Source: Clostridiales bacterium (GTDB lineage: Bacteria; Bacillota; Clostridia; Clostridiales; Clostridiaceae). Taken from it: a stretch of DNA of 64,000 bases. This document shows, piece after piece, positions 44,697-54,379 of the stretch. Position numbers and translations under genes: made by a program. Location of the stretch: NCBI GenBank assembly GCA_012519845.1, contig JAAYPK010000063.1, positions 1 to 64,000 on the forward strand, in the 5' to 3' direction. Below the pieces are notes generated by a model. It had not been told where the DNA came from and did no database searches. It saw nothing but the letters and a program-made list of their open reading frames with translations. How positions within the stretch are numbered: the stretch's first letter is position 1; the number at the start of each line of letters is the position of its first letter.

Positions 44697-45332
44697 ATGA
44701 AAAATAAATTTATAGCAATTATATTAGTATTTAGTATTTTACTAAATGTTATTTTTGCTACAAAAAGCTATAATTACAAATATAAAATAGGTCAAGAAGC
44801 ATATAATAATATTGCGAGTATTAAAATATTAAATGAAAGTAACAAAGAAATTTTAAACAATGTTATATCAACTAATTATTTAGAAAATAATGATTTACTT
44901 AAACTATATAAAAATTATTCCGATATATCTGTTAATATTGCTAAATTATGGGAAGAATATAATTTTTATAGGAATGATTCAGTATTTAATTTATTTTCGA
45001 AAAGCGTTAAAACTAAAGATTCAGCTTCTAATGAAGTTCATTGGAGAATAGAGGAATATATAAATAAAATATTGGAAACAGAAATGACTACATCAAATTT
45101 CAAACTTACTTTAGAAGGAAATACTTTTGAACAGATTAAAGCCATGAGCAATTTGTCTAACGAAATTGATGATCTATTTGCTGAATTCAGAAATTCTAAA
45201 TTAAAAGATGTGGATGAAGAGAACAAAGCAAAAGTAATTATTAATAATAAATATTGGATAGATTTACTAACAGGAATTAATACTATTAGTGAAAAGTATA
45301 TAGATGAAGATTTTTCATTAGATAATAAATAA
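44697..45332 (+). CDS. Membrane-anchored protein of unknown function
   Basis: I do not recognise a family. The 211-residue protein has one N-terminal membrane segment (KNKFIAIILVFSILLNVIFA, residues 2-21) and a helical, charged extracytoplasmic or coiled-coil-like remainder. It is likely a single-pass protein or one with an uncleaved signal anchor. The track start at 44658 overlaps the upstream VWA gene. The ATG at 44697, after AAAGAGGG, places the hydrophobic segment directly at the N-terminus and is preferred. As the last gene of the repeat protein-MoxR-VWA run, it could tether the complex to the membrane. Confidence 0.65.
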   Translation: MKNKFIAIILVFSILLNVIFATKSYNYKYKIGQEAYNNIASIKILNESNKEILNNVISTNYLENNDLLKLYKNYSDISVNIAKLWEEYNFYRNDSVFNLFSKSVKTKDSASNEVHWRIEEYINKILETEMTTSNFKLTLEGNTFEQIKAMSNLSNEIDDLFAEFRNSKLKDVDEENKAKVIINNKYWIDLLTGINTISEKYIDEDFSLDNK

Positions 45333-45373
45333 AGGGTTTCGCATAAATGTGATTTTTGTATTTTAAGTTATAA

Positions 45374-45418
45374 ATAAAAAGGGATGTTCAAAATGATTTA
45401 TTCATTTTTAAACATCCC
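45374..45418 (-). terminator. Terminator of the HesB-like gene
   Basis: GGGATGTT pairs with AACATCCC, with further partial pairing inside. On the minus strand the stem is followed by TTTTTATTT. It may also stop read-through from the plus-strand gene. Confidence 0.7.
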
Positions 45419-45427
45419 ATATTTATA

Positions 45428-45757
45428 TTAGTGGCAGCCGCCACCACAACTTGAACATCCACCTTCACCTGGAATAACAGGTTTTAGTGATAATCCATTT
45501 CCACCATTCTCTTCAGAAGAAGTAATAATGAATCCACCAAATTCATCTACTAATGTTTTTTCTATAATAAATGTTATATCATTTACAACTTCAGTTATAT
45601 CTGAATCTGAAGGAGTGCTGACAGAAATATTGAAAACTGCACCACTACATGCATAACCAGCTAAATTAATTCTTATATTATAGTCATCAACATTATTTTC
45701 TTTTAAAAAATCAACAAATTCAGAATATGCTTCTTCACTTATAGATATATTTTTCAT
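45428..45757 (-). CDS. HesB/IscA-like protein with cysteine-rich tail
   Basis: A 109-residue protein of the HesB-like group found in clostridia, related to iron-sulfur assembly proteins. It has the beta-strand pattern of the fold (YNIRINLAGYACSGAVFNISV, FGGFIITSSEENGGNG) and a C-terminal GGCSSCGGGCH tail with three cysteines, plus Cys in the central YACSG motif. Canonical IscA has Cys at similar places, so cluster binding is plausible but unproven. The track begins at a GTG (45766) overlapping the AGGTGAT site. The ATG at 45757 is preferred. It is a single-gene unit with its own promoter and terminator, divergent from the methyltransferase-like gene. Confidence 0.8.
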   Translation of the reverse strand: MKNISISEEAYSEFVDFLKENNVDDYNIRINLAGYACSGAVFNISVSTPSDSDITEVVNDITFIIEKTLVDEFGGFIITSSEENGGNGLSLKPVIPGEGGCSSCGGGCH

Positions 45758-45793
45758 TAATATCACCTACTTATAATTATTTTTATTAAGGTA

Positions 45794-45821
45794 AGTATAT
45801 CATAATAAAATGGATTTTCAA
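45794..45821 (-). promoter_or_regulatory. Promoter of the HesB-like gene
   Basis: On the minus strand TTGAAA and TATACT are separated by 16 bp, with a TGA extended -10. Confidence 0.7.
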
Positions 45822-45860
45822 CAAAAAGAATTGAAAAAAATCAAGTAAATAGTGAATACA

Positions 45861-45889
45861 TATACTAAATGTAAAATTTATATTATAAT
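45861..45889 (+). promoter_or_regulatory. Candidate promoter of the methyltransferase-fold gene
   Basis: TATAAT has a weak TATACT 17 bp upstream, about 33 bp before the preferred ATG. Confidence 0.4.
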
Positions 45890-45922
45890 AGAATAAATAT
45901 GTGTTAGAAAGTGAGCGGGAAA

Positions 45923-46666
45923 ATGGAGCCTTTTCAAAGGAATTATTTAATAGAAAAAATAAATGAATATAATAGCAAAATCAAAGAGGGAAATATTGGG
46001 GAGTATAAAATAATAAAAACTTGTGAAAAAAGAAACTTAGGGTATTTACATAAAAAAGAAGAAAATATAGAGATACCAATACCTAAGTTATTAAATGGAA
46101 ATTCATGTGTAATGAAAATAAGTCCTTTAGAAATTCAAAGTTCTTATGAAACAATAAAGTATGCAAGAGGAAATGTTGGAGTAGTAGGTTTAGGAATTGG
46201 ATATGTTGTGCAGGAAATGGCAAAAAAACAGGAGGTTAAAGAAGTAACGGTATATGAATGCTCTAAAGAAATAATAGATTTATATCTTAATAATTTTGGA
46301 GAAAACTCTAAAATAAAAATAATCTATGGAGATGCATATAAAAGCAGTAGAAAGAATTTTGATTACTTTTTTGTAGATTTATATAATTATGAATTATCTA
46401 ATAAGGCAGTAGAAGACTACAAATTATTTAACAAATTACATAGAATAGAGGAATATGTATTTTGGGGAGTTGAACATTTTCTACTAAGCTGTAGCTATGA
46501 AGAAATAGTATGGGTTTATATACCAGAAATATGGATGATGATGAGTAAGGATATATTTGGTGCATTAGATAGTTCAGGTTATATAGATTATTATGAAAAA
46601 CTAGATGATAATTTAGTTAATAATACTCTTATGGAGTTTAAAGAAATATTAAATGAAGAAGAATAA
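45923..46666 (+). CDS. Rossmann-fold methyltransferase-like protein (spermidine-synthase-like)
   Basis: The central part has the class I methyltransferase or polyamine-synthase core: NVGVVGLGIGYVVQEMAKK is the SAM-binding glycine-rich loop near residue 90, EVTVYECSKEIIDLYLNNFG places an acidic residue at the end of strand 2, and KIKIIYGDAYKS and FDYFFVDLYNYE supply the later motifs. The preceding NGNSCVMKISPLEIQSSYE is reminiscent of spermidine synthase-like proteins. The substrate is unknown. The track starts at a GTG (45911). The ATG at 45923, with GTGAG before it, gives 247 residues; neither binding site is strong. A perfect 12-bp terminator follows. Confidence 0.68.
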   Translation: MEPFQRNYLIEKINEYNSKIKEGNIGEYKIIKTCEKRNLGYLHKKEENIEIPIPKLLNGNSCVMKISPLEIQSSYETIKYARGNVGVVGLGIGYVVQEMAKKQEVKEVTVYECSKEIIDLYLNNFGENSKIKIIYGDAYKSSRKNFDYFFVDLYNYELSNKAVEDYKLFNKLHRIEEYVFWGVEHFLLSCSYEEIVWVYIPEIWMMMSKDIFGALDSSGYIDYYEKLDDNLVNNTLMEFKEILNEEE

Positions 46667-46693
46667 AAAGGTTGTGGCAAGCACAACCTTTTT
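46665..46693. terminator. Bidirectional terminator between the methyltransferase-like gene and leuS
   Basis: AAAAAGGTTGTG pairs perfectly with CACAACCTTTTT around GCAAG and works in both directions between convergent genes. Confidence 0.9.
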
Positions 46694-46714
46694 ATTATAT
46701 ATTTTATATAAGGT

Positions 46715-49162
46715 CTATTTAGCAACAATATTAACAAGTCTTCCTTTAATTACAATTACTTTAATTACATTCTTGCCTTCAAGGTTAGTTTTAATAGTAT
46801 CATCATTAAGAGATAATTCTTTAATACCATTTTCATCAAGGCTCGATGATACATTAATTTTACTTTTGATTTTACCGTTTATTTGTATTGCAATTTCAAC
46901 TTCATCTTTAACTAAGGCGTTCTTATCAAATATAGGCCATTTTTCATTGAAAACAGAAGATTTATTGCCTAAAAGTTCCCATTCTTCTTCTACAAAGTGA
47001 GGCGCAAATGGAGCTAATAATCTTAAGAAATCAAGAGAAACTTCTTTTAAGAATTCTAAATTCTTGTTATCTTCAGATAGATACTTTGATAAAGCGTTTG
47101 TTAATTCCATTAATCTAGCTATGGCAGTATTAAATTGCATTTTATCACCATCTTCTGTAACACCTTTAATTGCAGTGTGTCTCCAGAAGTTTAATTCTTT
47201 TTCAGCTGTATCAATAGTAGATTTAGAATTTTCTTTATTTAATTCTTCTTTAATTGAATCTATAATTCTTTCAATTCTATCTATAAATCTTCCAACAGAT
47301 TTAATACCATCATCACTCCAAGCACCACCTTCAGTATAGGCAAAACCAAACATTAAGTACATTCTAAATACATCTGCTCCATATTCAGAAATATAAGTAT
47401 CTGGAGAGATAGTATTACCTTTTGATTTACTCATTTTTAATCCATCAGGACCTAAAATTAAACCTTGATGAGTTAAGGATTTGAATGGCTCATCGAAATT
47501 TAAATACCCCATATCTCTTAGTGCTTTAGTTATAAACCTTGCATATAATAGATGCATACAAGCATGTTCAGGTCCACCAACATATTTATCAACAGGAAGC
47601 ATCTTATTAATTATTTCTGGAACAAAAGGTTTTTCAGTGTTTTTATTATCAGGATATCTTAAGTAATACCAAGAAGAACAAACAAAGGTATCTAAAGTAT
47701 CGACTTCTCTTTTAGCAGCTCCACCACAGTGTGGACAAGTGGTATTAACAAATTCATCACATTTAGCAAGAGGTGATTTACCGTCTGGAGCAAATTCAAC
47801 ATCGTAAGGAAGTTCTACAGGAAGATCCTTTTCTGGAACTGGTACAATACCACACTTATCACAATATATAACTGGAATAGGAGCACCCCAGTATCTTTGT
47901 CTTGATACCAACCAATCCCTAAGTCTGTAATTGACTTTTTGAGATCCTAAATTATTTTCAGAAAGTTTATCAATTATTTTAATTTTACCTTCTTCTGTTG
48001 TTAAACCATCAAATTCACCAGAATTAATAATTATTCCATATTCACAATAAGGAAGTTCAACATTTTCTCCATTTTTGCTTTTTATTACTTGTTCAATTGG
48101 CAAATTAAATTTTTTTGCAAAAGCAAAATCTCTTTCATCATGTGCTGGAACAGCCATAACTGCACCAGTTCCATAAGTTGCTAATACATAATCAGATATC
48201 CAAATTGGAACTTCCTTACCATTAATAGGATTTATAGCATAAGAGCCTGTAAATACACCAGTTTTTTCTTTTGAAATAGATTGTCTTTCGATTTCTGATT
48301 GTTTAGCAGATGAAATTTTATATTCTTCTACTTCATTTTTATGCTCATCTGTAGTTAATTTATCAACTAATTTATTTTCAGGTGCTAAAACTACATAAGT
48401 AACACCATTTAAGGTATCAGCTCTTGTTGTGAAAACATTGAAGCTTAAATCAGAATCTTTTACTTTAAATGTTACTTCAGCACCAGTTGATTTACCAATC
48501 CAGTGTTTTTGCATCGCTACAGTTTTTTCAGGCCAGTCTAAATCATCTAGCTTTTCTAATAATTCATCAGCATAGTCAGTAATTTTAAAGAACCATTGAG
48601 TAAGTTCTTTTTTAGTGACTTCATTTCCACAACGCTCACAAGCACCATCAACTACTTGTTCGTTAGCTAATACAGTATTACAAGATGGACACCAATTAAC
48701 AGGTGCTTTTTTTCTATAAGCTAATCCTTTTTCATATAACTTTAAAAATAACCATTGAGTCCATTTATAATAATCAGGGTCACAAGTAATAACTTCATTT
48801 TCCCAGTTAAACATAGCACCCATAGCTCTTAATTGTTTTTCCATAGTCTCTATGTTTTTATATGTGGAATCTTTAGGATGAATTCCTGTTTTTATTGCAT
48901 AATTTTCAGCTGGTAGTCCAAAAGCATCAAATCCCATTGGTTGAAATACGTTGTAACCTTCCATTCTTTTTAGTCTTGCCCATGAGTCAACAGGCCCATA
49001 ATTAAACCAATGCCCAGCATGTAATTGACTTCCAGATGGATAAGAAAACATTTCTAATGTGTATAATTTTTTGTCAAGATTATTAGGATTAAATCTATAT
49101 AAATTCTCTTCAGCCCATTTGTCTTGCCATTTTTTATCAATTTCAGTTCCGTATTTTCCCAT
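46715..49162 (-). CDS. leuS: Leucyl-tRNA synthetase
   Basis: Class I synthetase that charges tRNA-Leu and edits mischarged products. [21 protein letters not shown] carries the HIGH variant HAGH, the CP1 editing domain includes [19 protein letters not shown], and [21 protein letters not shown] has the KMSKS loop. Zinc-binding cysteine pairs (CPSC, CERCG and CPHCGG) occur in the ZN-1 and leucine-specific regions. The 815-residue length is standard for the bacterial enzyme. AAGGAGGATAATAATG gives the start. The upstream leader contains a T-box with an apparent CUU specifier and a strong terminator, so expression should rise when uncharged tRNA-Leu accumulates. Confidence 0.97.
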   Translation of the reverse strand: MGKYGTEIDKKWQDKWAEENLYRFNPNNLDKKLYTLEMFSYPSGSQLHAGHWFNYGPVDSWARLKRMEGYNVFQPMGFDAFGLPAENYAIKTGIHPKDSTYKNIETMEKQLRAMGAMFNWENEVITCDPDYYKWTQWLFLKLYEKGLAYRKKAPVNWCPSCNTVLANEQVVDGACERCGNEVTKKELTQWFFKITDYADELLEKLDDLDWPEKTVAMQKHWIGKSTGAEVTFKVKDSDLSFNVFTTRADTLNGVTYVVLAPENKLVDKLTTDEHKNEVEEYKISSAKQSEIERQSISKEKTGVFTGSYAINPINGKEVPIWISDYVLATYGTGAVMAVPAHDERDFAFAKKFNLPIEQVIKSKNGENVELPYCEYGIIINSGEFDGLTTEEGKIKIIDKLSENNLGSQKVNYRLRDWLVSRQRYWGAPIPVIYCDKCGIVPVPEKDLPVELPYDVEFAPDGKSPLAKCDEFVNTTCPHCGGAAKREVDTLDTFVCSSWYYLRYPDNKNTEKPFVPEIINKMLPVDKYVGGPEHACMHLLYARFITKALRDMGYLNFDEPFKSLTHQGLILGPDGLKMSKSKGNTISPDTYISEYGADVFRMYLMFGFAYTEGGAWSDDGIKSVGRFIDRIERIIDSIKEELNKENSKSTIDTAEKELNFWRHTAIKGVTEDGDKMQFNTAIARLMELTNALSKYLSEDNKNLEFLKEVSLDFLRLLAPFAPHFVEEEWELLGNKSSVFNEKWPIFDKNALVKDEVEIAIQINGKIKSKINVSSSLDENGIKELSLNDDTIKTNLEGKNVIKVIVIKGRLVNIVAK

Positions 49163-49180
49163 TATTATCCTCCTTAAAAT

Positions 49181-49217
49181 AAAAAAACTTTCGTCTCATA
49201 ATTGAAGAGACGAAAGA
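49181..49217 (-). terminator. T-box-controlled terminator of leuS
   Basis: On the minus strand CTTTCGTCTC pairs perfectly with GAGACGAAAG, followed by seven T, just upstream of the leuS ribosome binding site. Confidence 0.9.
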
Positions 49218-49427
49218 TAAATTTCCGTGGTACCACTCTTATTAAGATTATAAATAATCTTCACTTAAGTAAATTATAACGTATTTAAACGTACTTGCTT
49301 TACAAGTAATGCTCCAAGACAAGTTCTCATATAAATACTATCATTTTACACCATCCAATGACTCTCTAAAAGTATTAAAATAATGATACTACTTCTTTTC
49401 AATGCATAATATTAATTTTTAATAATA
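49181..49427 (-). promoter_or_regulatory. T-box leader of leuS
   Basis: The minus-strand leader has the T-box core (AGAGTGGTACCACGG, around 49225-49240) followed by a terminator stem. Stem I features are present (AGAGAGTCATTGGATGG, then GAA-CTT-GTCTTGGAGC), and CTT at 49321-49323 is the apparent leucine specifier. This is the standard tRNA-sensing attenuator. Confidence 0.9.
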
Positions 49428-49433
49428 TAAGTA

Positions 49434-49462
49434 ATTATATAGTTATATTGAAACAATGTCAA
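49434..49462 (-). promoter_or_regulatory. Consensus sigma-A promoter of leuS
   Basis: On the minus strand perfect TTGACA and TATAAT are separated by 17 bp, just upstream of the T-box leader. Confidence 0.9.
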
Positions 49463-49528
49463 TAAATATGAGATAAATACAAAAAGATTATGAACAAAAT
49501 GTTAATAAATATTTTTTCAAAAAAACTC

Positions 49529-49557
49529 TTTACAACTAATAATTATTATTATATAAT
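49529..49557 (+). promoter_or_regulatory. Sigma-A promoter of the rubrerythrin gene
   Basis: TTTACA and TATAAT are separated by 17 bp, about 78 bp upstream of the ATG. With the leuS leader this accounts for the 473-base gap between leuS and the rubrerythrin gene. Confidence 0.75.
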
Positions 49558-49635
49558 AAAATCTGTAAGCGAGAGATAAATAAGAGTTTAAAGCTTATAA
49601 GATAAGATAGAAAATAAATAAATGGAGGATTAAGA

Positions 49636-50178
49636 ATGAAGAAATTTGTATGTACAGTATGTGGTTATATTTACGAAGGAGAAGCAGCACCAGAAAAGTG
49701 CCCAGTATGTGGAGCAGGTGCAGATAAATTCGTTGAAAAGTCAGAATCATTAGATTTTGCTGATGAACACTTTATAGGAGTTGCTAAAGGTGTTGATCCA
49801 AGAATAATTGAAGGATTACAAGCTAACTTTACTGGAGAATGTACTGAAGTTGGTATGTATTTAGCAATGTCAAGACAAGCAGATAGAGAAGGATTCCCAG
49901 AAGTTGCTGAAGCATATAAGAGAATTGCTTTTGAAGAAGCAGAACATGCAGCTAAGTTTGCTGAAATGTTAGGTGAAGTTGTTGATGCTGATACTAAGAC
50001 TAACTTACAAAAGAGAGTAGATGCAGAACATGGAGCTTGTCAAGGTAAGAAAGATTTAGCAACATTAGCTAAACAATTAAACTTAGATGCAATTCATGAC
50101 ACAGTACATGAAATGTGTAAAGATGAAGCTAGACATGGTAGAGCATTTAAGGGATTATTAGATAGATATTTCGCATAA
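49636..50178 (+). CDS. Reverse rubrerythrin
   Basis: Detoxifies hydrogen peroxide and oxygen in anaerobes. Unlike classical rubrerythrin, the rubredoxin-like iron domain is at the N-terminus: [23 protein letters not shown] has the paired CxxC motifs at residues 5-25. The ferritin-like diiron domain follows, with glutamates in [41 protein letters not shown] and [13 protein letters not shown]. The 180-residue length fits the C. acetobutylicum-type reverse rubrerythrin. It has a strong promoter, a GGAGG site and a terminator as a single-gene unit. Codons are less AT-extreme than its neighbours, which fits high expression. Confidence 0.95.
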   Translation: MKKFVCTVCGYIYEGEAAPEKCPVCGAGADKFVEKSESLDFADEHFIGVAKGVDPRIIEGLQANFTGECTEVGMYLAMSRQADREGFPEVAEAYKRIAFEEAEHAAKFAEMLGEVVDADTKTNLQKRVDAEHGACQGKKDLATLAKQLNLDAIHDTVHEMCKDEARHGRAFKGLLDRYFA

Positions 50179-50193
50179 TTTGATTATAAAATT

Positions 50194-50229
50194 TAGGGTG
50201 TATTGGTATTAGACCATACACCCTTTTTT
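50194..50229 (+). terminator. Intrinsic terminator after rubrerythrin
   Basis: AGGGTGTATTGGT pairs with ACCATACACCCT (one bulged T), followed by TTTTTT. Confidence 0.85.
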
Positions 50230-50275
50230 CAATGTATAGAAAAGTAAAAAAATTTATAACTGGAAAATTTGATTA

Positions 50276-50992
50276 TTACTTTAATTCTAATTCATATAGA
50301 CGGCACTTCTGTATTATTGATACGTACTTACTTATTTCATTGTAGGTAGTTTTCATATTCTTTAAATATGTATCAGCTAATATCCTTTGCATGTTACTGA
50401 TTTCTTCCTTATTGGGTGCTTCTTCTGGTATCGGACCTTCTGAAATTAAAACATATGTCCGTGCAACATCATATTGCCATGGACCAGTACAAACATTCAT
50501 AAAATCAATTATCAAAGCTTGGTCGCTTTTGTTTATCCATATATTGCCTGGATGATAATCACCGTGACATAAAGAAGTCCCTTCTGGAAGCCCGTTAATT
50601 TCATTATATATCTCAGCATTAATATTAGTTCTTTCACCAATGCATGATTTAAGAAATTCTTTATATGACATTCCTTTATTAGTATGGCAATTTAAAATTG
50701 TTTTATGTAAATCAGTAATTTGTTTTAATAATAAATCTGAATATTCACCACGAAACAATTTTTCTAAGATTGATTCACCATAAAGCCTTTCATATATTAT
50801 TCCTGTGCGATTTTCAATTGTTGTAATATTATAAACCTTAGGTGATGGTAAATTAAATGATTGCACTAAAACTGCGTTATTATATTCTCGCATAATAGCA
50901 CTATAAGGGTAGCCTTCATAAAATAGTTTACAAACAGATGAATCATTCTGTTCAATAATTTCTGCTGTATTACCTTTACCAATTAAATTCAT
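50276..50992 (-). CDS. Aminoglycoside phosphotransferase-family kinase-like protein
   Basis: A 238-residue small-molecule kinase of the APH/choline kinase superfamily. GKGNTAEIIEQND forms the nucleotide loop, VCKLFYEG holds the ATP-binding Lys, SLCHGDYHPGNIWIN is the catalytic HGD...N motif, and ALIIDFMNVCTGPWQYD supplies the metal-binding Asp. Proteins of this kind act on diverse substrates, and resistance to aminoglycosides cannot be assumed. The sequence IYERLYGESILEKLFRGEYSD resembles the short, uncharacterised group found in firmicutes. It stands alone on the minus strand after rubrerythrin. Confidence 0.8.
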   Translation of the reverse strand: MNLIGKGNTAEIIEQNDSSVCKLFYEGYPYSAIMREYNNAVLVQSFNLPSPKVYNITTIENRTGIIYERLYGESILEKLFRGEYSDLLLKQITDLHKTILNCHTNKGMSYKEFLKSCIGERTNINAEIYNEINGLPEGTSLCHGDYHPGNIWINKSDQALIIDFMNVCTGPWQYDVARTYVLISEGPIPEEAPNKEEISNMQRILADTYLKNMKTTYNEISKYVSIIQKCRLYELELK

Positions 50993-51110
50993 AACTTTTT
51001 CATCTCCATAAATTCTAGATAATACTCTTCTTATAGTATAATTTATCTTAAGTAAGAAATAAATATAGGGTTAAGGTAAAAAGAATAAAAAAATAAGAAA
51101 AAAATAGTAA

Positions 51111-51139
51111 AAGTTAAATAATTTATGAGATAATATAAT
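51111..51139 (+). promoter_or_regulatory. Candidate promoter of the chaperone-TPR operon
   Basis: TATAAT at 51134-51139 is 29 bp before the first start codon of the TPR-Hsp70-J operon. The -35 is poor. Confidence 0.35.
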
Positions 51140-51168
51140 TACAAGTATTTCTATTAGGGGAGATTAAA

Positions 51169-52674
51169 ATGGATAAAAATAAGGAATTATATAATGAAAT
51201 AAATACACTTATTGATAAAAAAGATTTGTATAATGCAGAGAAAAAGATCCATGAGATAAAAGAAAAAAATATTAGTAGCACAAAAATTAAAGTTTTGGAA
51301 GCAGCTTGTTTATTAGAAAGGCATAATATTTCAGAGGCTTTAGAAGTGATTACAAAAGCTATTGAAGAAGATAGCGAAGATAAAGATGCTTATTACATTA
51401 GAGGAAATATATATTTATCAAATGGAATGATAAGGGAAGCATATAAAGATTTTAAACAATCATTGCAATTTGATAAGCAGAATATAAAAATAAAAAAATT
51501 ACTTGCTAAAAGTGCTTTATCTTATGGCAAATACGAGGAAAGCAGGGAGTTATATAAAGAAATTCTTCACAAAGAAAAAAATGATTACTTAATAAATCTC
51601 TTTAATTCTTCGTCAAACTTAATTATTGATAAATATTGTAATAAAGAAGATTTAAATAATTCTGAGAAAATTTCTTTAGCTACAAGTTATGTATATTTAA
51701 ATGAATCTGAAAAAGCTTATGAAATTATCAAAACAGTACAAGATGCTGAACTAGATGTAAATGAATTGTTATTATGTTCTAATGTATTAAGCTTCAATAA
51801 AAGATTTAATAAGGCACTAGATTACATTGAAAAAGCAATAAATATTGAACCTATGAATCCTAAAACCTATTTATATAAAGGTTTAATATTAGATGAAGAA
51901 GGTAAATCAGAGGAGGCTATGGAATACTTTGAAAAATGTATTCAAATTCAAAAAGAATATGAGCCAGTCTACAATAGATTAAGTAAGGTGCTAATAGATT
52001 TAGGTAATTATAATAAAGCATTAGATATTAGTGAAGAGGCAGTTAAGCTTAATTATGATATTGAAATATCATACAATCATAAAGGAAATGCATTATATTA
52101 TTTAAATAGATTTGAAGAGGCAGAAGATAGTTTTAACAATGCAATTAATATATGCCCCAAATATTTAAATTCTTATTTAAATAAAAGCAGATTATTAAGG
52201 GCGCAAGAAAGATATAGGGATGCTATGGATACATGTAATATTGCATTAGATTTAGGGTATGAAAATGTAAAGCTTGGAATTGAAAAAGCAATAATACTAA
52301 GAGATGTTTCTGATTATTCTCATGCTATAGAATGGGTTGATTGGGCAATTGAAATAGATAATAAATCAGGATTTGCGTACTATGTTAAAGCTTTATGCTT
52401 GGCTATGCTTGAAAGATATAATGAAGCTTTAGAAACTATTGATAAATCAATAGAGCTATTAATAGATGATATAGTGGCTTTTAGTGGAAAGCTGTTTATT
52501 TATAGTTTAATGGGTGAAAAAAAAGTAGCGATTAATAGTTGCATAGATAGATGTGGCAGTATTGAAGGATTCAACAATGAGATAAATAAAAGTAAATCAG
52601 AATTAAAATGGGATAATATATATAAGAAAATCATAGAAATGATAAATGCTTCACAGGAAGAAAATAGGAGGTAA
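51169..52674 (+). CDS. TPR-repeat protein
   Basis: A 501-residue protein composed almost entirely of tetratricopeptide repeats, about 12, of the W-LG-Y-A-F-A-P type (examples: AYYIRGNIYLSNGMIREAYKDF, KTYLYKGLILDEEGKSEEAMEYF, SYNHKGNALYYLNRFEEAEDSF). No catalytic domain or signal peptide is visible, so it is most likely a cytosolic scaffold. It opens an operon in which an HscC-like Hsp70 follows 2 bp after its stop and a J-domain/TPR protein after that, so it is probably a co-chaperone or client-binding partner. The ATG follows GGGGAG. Confidence 0.85.
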   Translation: MDKNKELYNEINTLIDKKDLYNAEKKIHEIKEKNISSTKIKVLEAACLLERHNISEALEVITKAIEEDSEDKDAYYIRGNIYLSNGMIREAYKDFKQSLQFDKQNIKIKKLLAKSALSYGKYEESRELYKEILHKEKNDYLINLFNSSSNLIIDKYCNKEDLNNSEKISLATSYVYLNESEKAYEIIKTVQDAELDVNELLLCSNVLSFNKRFNKALDYIEKAINIEPMNPKTYLYKGLILDEEGKSEEAMEYFEKCIQIQKEYEPVYNRLSKVLIDLGNYNKALDISEEAVKLNYDIEISYNHKGNALYYLNRFEEAEDSFNNAINICPKYLNSYLNKSRLLRAQERYRDAMDTCNIALDLGYENVKLGIEKAIILRDVSDYSHAIEWVDWAIEIDNKSGFAYYVKALCLAMLERYNEALETIDKSIELLIDDIVAFSGKLFIYSLMGEKKVAINSCIDRCGSIEGFNNEINKSKSELKWDNIYKKIIEMINASQEENRR

Positions 52675-52676
52675 AA

Positions 52677-54377
52677 ATGGCTATAATAGGAATAGATTTA
52701 GGGACAACTAATAGTTTAGTAGGATATTTTACTGAAGATGGTCCTGTTACTATACCAAATGTATTTGGAGAAAAATTAACACCATCAATTGTTAGTGCAA
52801 ATGAAGAAGGAGAAATTTTTGTTGGGAAAATTGCTAGGGAAAGGCAAATTACGAATCCTTTAAGTACTGTTTCACTTTTTAAGAGAAATATGGGTACAAA
52901 GAAGGAATATGAAATTGGAGGGAGAAAATTCTTACCAGAAGAATTATCTTCACTTATTATAAGAAATCTAAAAGAAGATGCTGAAAAGTTTTTAGGAGAA
53001 GAAGTAACAGAAGCTGTTATTAGTGTTCCAGCATATTTTAATGATACTCAGAGAAGAGCTACTAAAAGAGCAGGAGAACTTGCTGGGTTAAAAGTTGAGA
53101 GATTAATTAGCGAACCTACAGCAGCTGCAATAGCTTATGGACTTCATGAAAAAAGCTCTAATACTAAGTTTTTGGTTTTTGATTTAGGAGGAGGAACATT
53201 TGATGTTTCTGTTTTAGAATTATATAAAAATATAATGGAAGTTAGAGCTGTGGCAGGGGATAACTATCTTGGAGGAGAAGATTTTACTAAAATACTAATT
53301 GAAATCTTTGCTAGAAAAAACGATATAGAAATTAGTGATTTAGATTTAAAGACTTACAATCTCATTAGGAAACAAGCTGAAATTGGGAAACGAAATATAT
53401 CAAATAATAAATGTATTGAGATCTCTGCAGTTATAAATGGAAAAGAATATAATTCTGAAATTACAATGAATGAATTTGAAAGAGATTCTGAACTACTTCT
53501 TGCAAAACTAAGGAAACCAATAGAAAGAGCATTAAGTGATGCTTCAATAAAGCTTAAAGAAGTTGACACTATTGTATTAGTAGGGGGAGGAACAAAGCTT
53601 CAATTAATTCGTTCATTTGTAAGTAAATTATTTGGAAGATTACCTGCAACCAACATAAATCCTGATGAGGTTGTTGCTTTAGGAGCAGCAGTTCAAGCAG
53701 CTATGAAGGAAAGAAACAAAGCAATAAAAGAAATGATATTAACAGATGTTTGTCCATATACGTTAGGCACAAATACTTCAGTTGAAAAACCAGGAGGTTA
53801 TTTTGAAAGTGGACACTTTTTCCCGATAATTGAAAGGAATACTATTATTCCTGTTAGTAAGGTAGAACGATTGTATACAATAAAAAACAATCAAAAGAAA
53901 ATTACTGTTGAAATCTTACAAGGAGAAAGTAGACACTCAAAAGAAAATATTTCCTTAGGAGAACTTATAGTAAATGTACCTCCAGATGAAGCAGGAAAGC
54001 AAGCAATAGATGTTAGATATACTTATGATATAAATGGAATATTAGAAGTTGAAGTTACAGTAGTTTCTACAGGAGATAAAAAGAAGGTAGTAATTGAAAA
54101 AAATCCAGGACATATGTCAAAAGAAGAAATAGCATCTAGATTAGAGGAATTAAAAGAAATAAAAATACATCCTAGAGATCAGGAGGAAAATAAACTTCTT
54201 TTAGCTAGAGGAGAAAGAATGTTTGAAGAAAGCATTGGTGAAACAAGAAAATATATTGAACAAGGAATATGTAATTTTGAAAATGCTTTAGATAGGCAAA
54301 ATAAGTTAGAGATTCAAGATGCATATGAGGAATTTAAAAATTTATTAAATGAAATTGAAAGAGATCAGGAGTTTTAA
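52677..54377 (+). CDS. Hsp70-family chaperone, HscC-like
   Basis: An Hsp70 with a full nucleotide-binding domain. GIDLGTTNSLVGYF is the phosphate-1 motif, VISVPAYFNDTQRRATKRAGELAGL the connecting region, FDLGGGTFDVSVLE phosphate-2, and VLVGGGTKLQLIRSFV the adenosine motif. The substrate-binding part is short. At 566 residues the protein is much closer to E. coli HscC than to DnaK (about 610-640). The absence of grpE and canonical dnaJ, together with the adjacent J-domain protein with an HPE motif, supports a specialised chaperone system. It starts 2 bp after the TPR gene's stop with an AGGAGG site in its end. The client is unknown. Confidence 0.9.
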   Translation: MAIIGIDLGTTNSLVGYFTEDGPVTIPNVFGEKLTPSIVSANEEGEIFVGKIARERQITNPLSTVSLFKRNMGTKKEYEIGGRKFLPEELSSLIIRNLKEDAEKFLGEEVTEAVISVPAYFNDTQRRATKRAGELAGLKVERLISEPTAAAIAYGLHEKSSNTKFLVFDLGGGTFDVSVLELYKNIMEVRAVAGDNYLGGEDFTKILIEIFARKNDIEISDLDLKTYNLIRKQAEIGKRNISNNKCIEISAVINGKEYNSEITMNEFERDSELLLAKLRKPIERALSDASIKLKEVDTIVLVGGGTKLQLIRSFVSKLFGRLPATNINPDEVVALGAAVQAAMKERNKAIKEMILTDVCPYTLGTNTSVEKPGGYFESGHFFPIIERNTIIPVSKVERLYTIKNNQKKITVEILQGESRHSKENISLGELIVNVPPDEAGKQAIDVRYTYDINGILEVEVTVVSTGDKKKVVIEKNPGHMSKEEIASRLEELKEIKIHPRDQEENKLLLARGERMFEESIGETRKYIEQGICNFENALDRQNKLEIQDAYEEFKNLLNEIERDQEF

Positions 54378-54379
54378 TT

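Noticed and set aside
46653-47000. 115-residue plus-strand ORF over the end of leuS
   Set aside because: It lies antisense inside leuS and starts within the preceding gene's end and terminator. It has no ribosome binding site or family motif, so it is a shadow.
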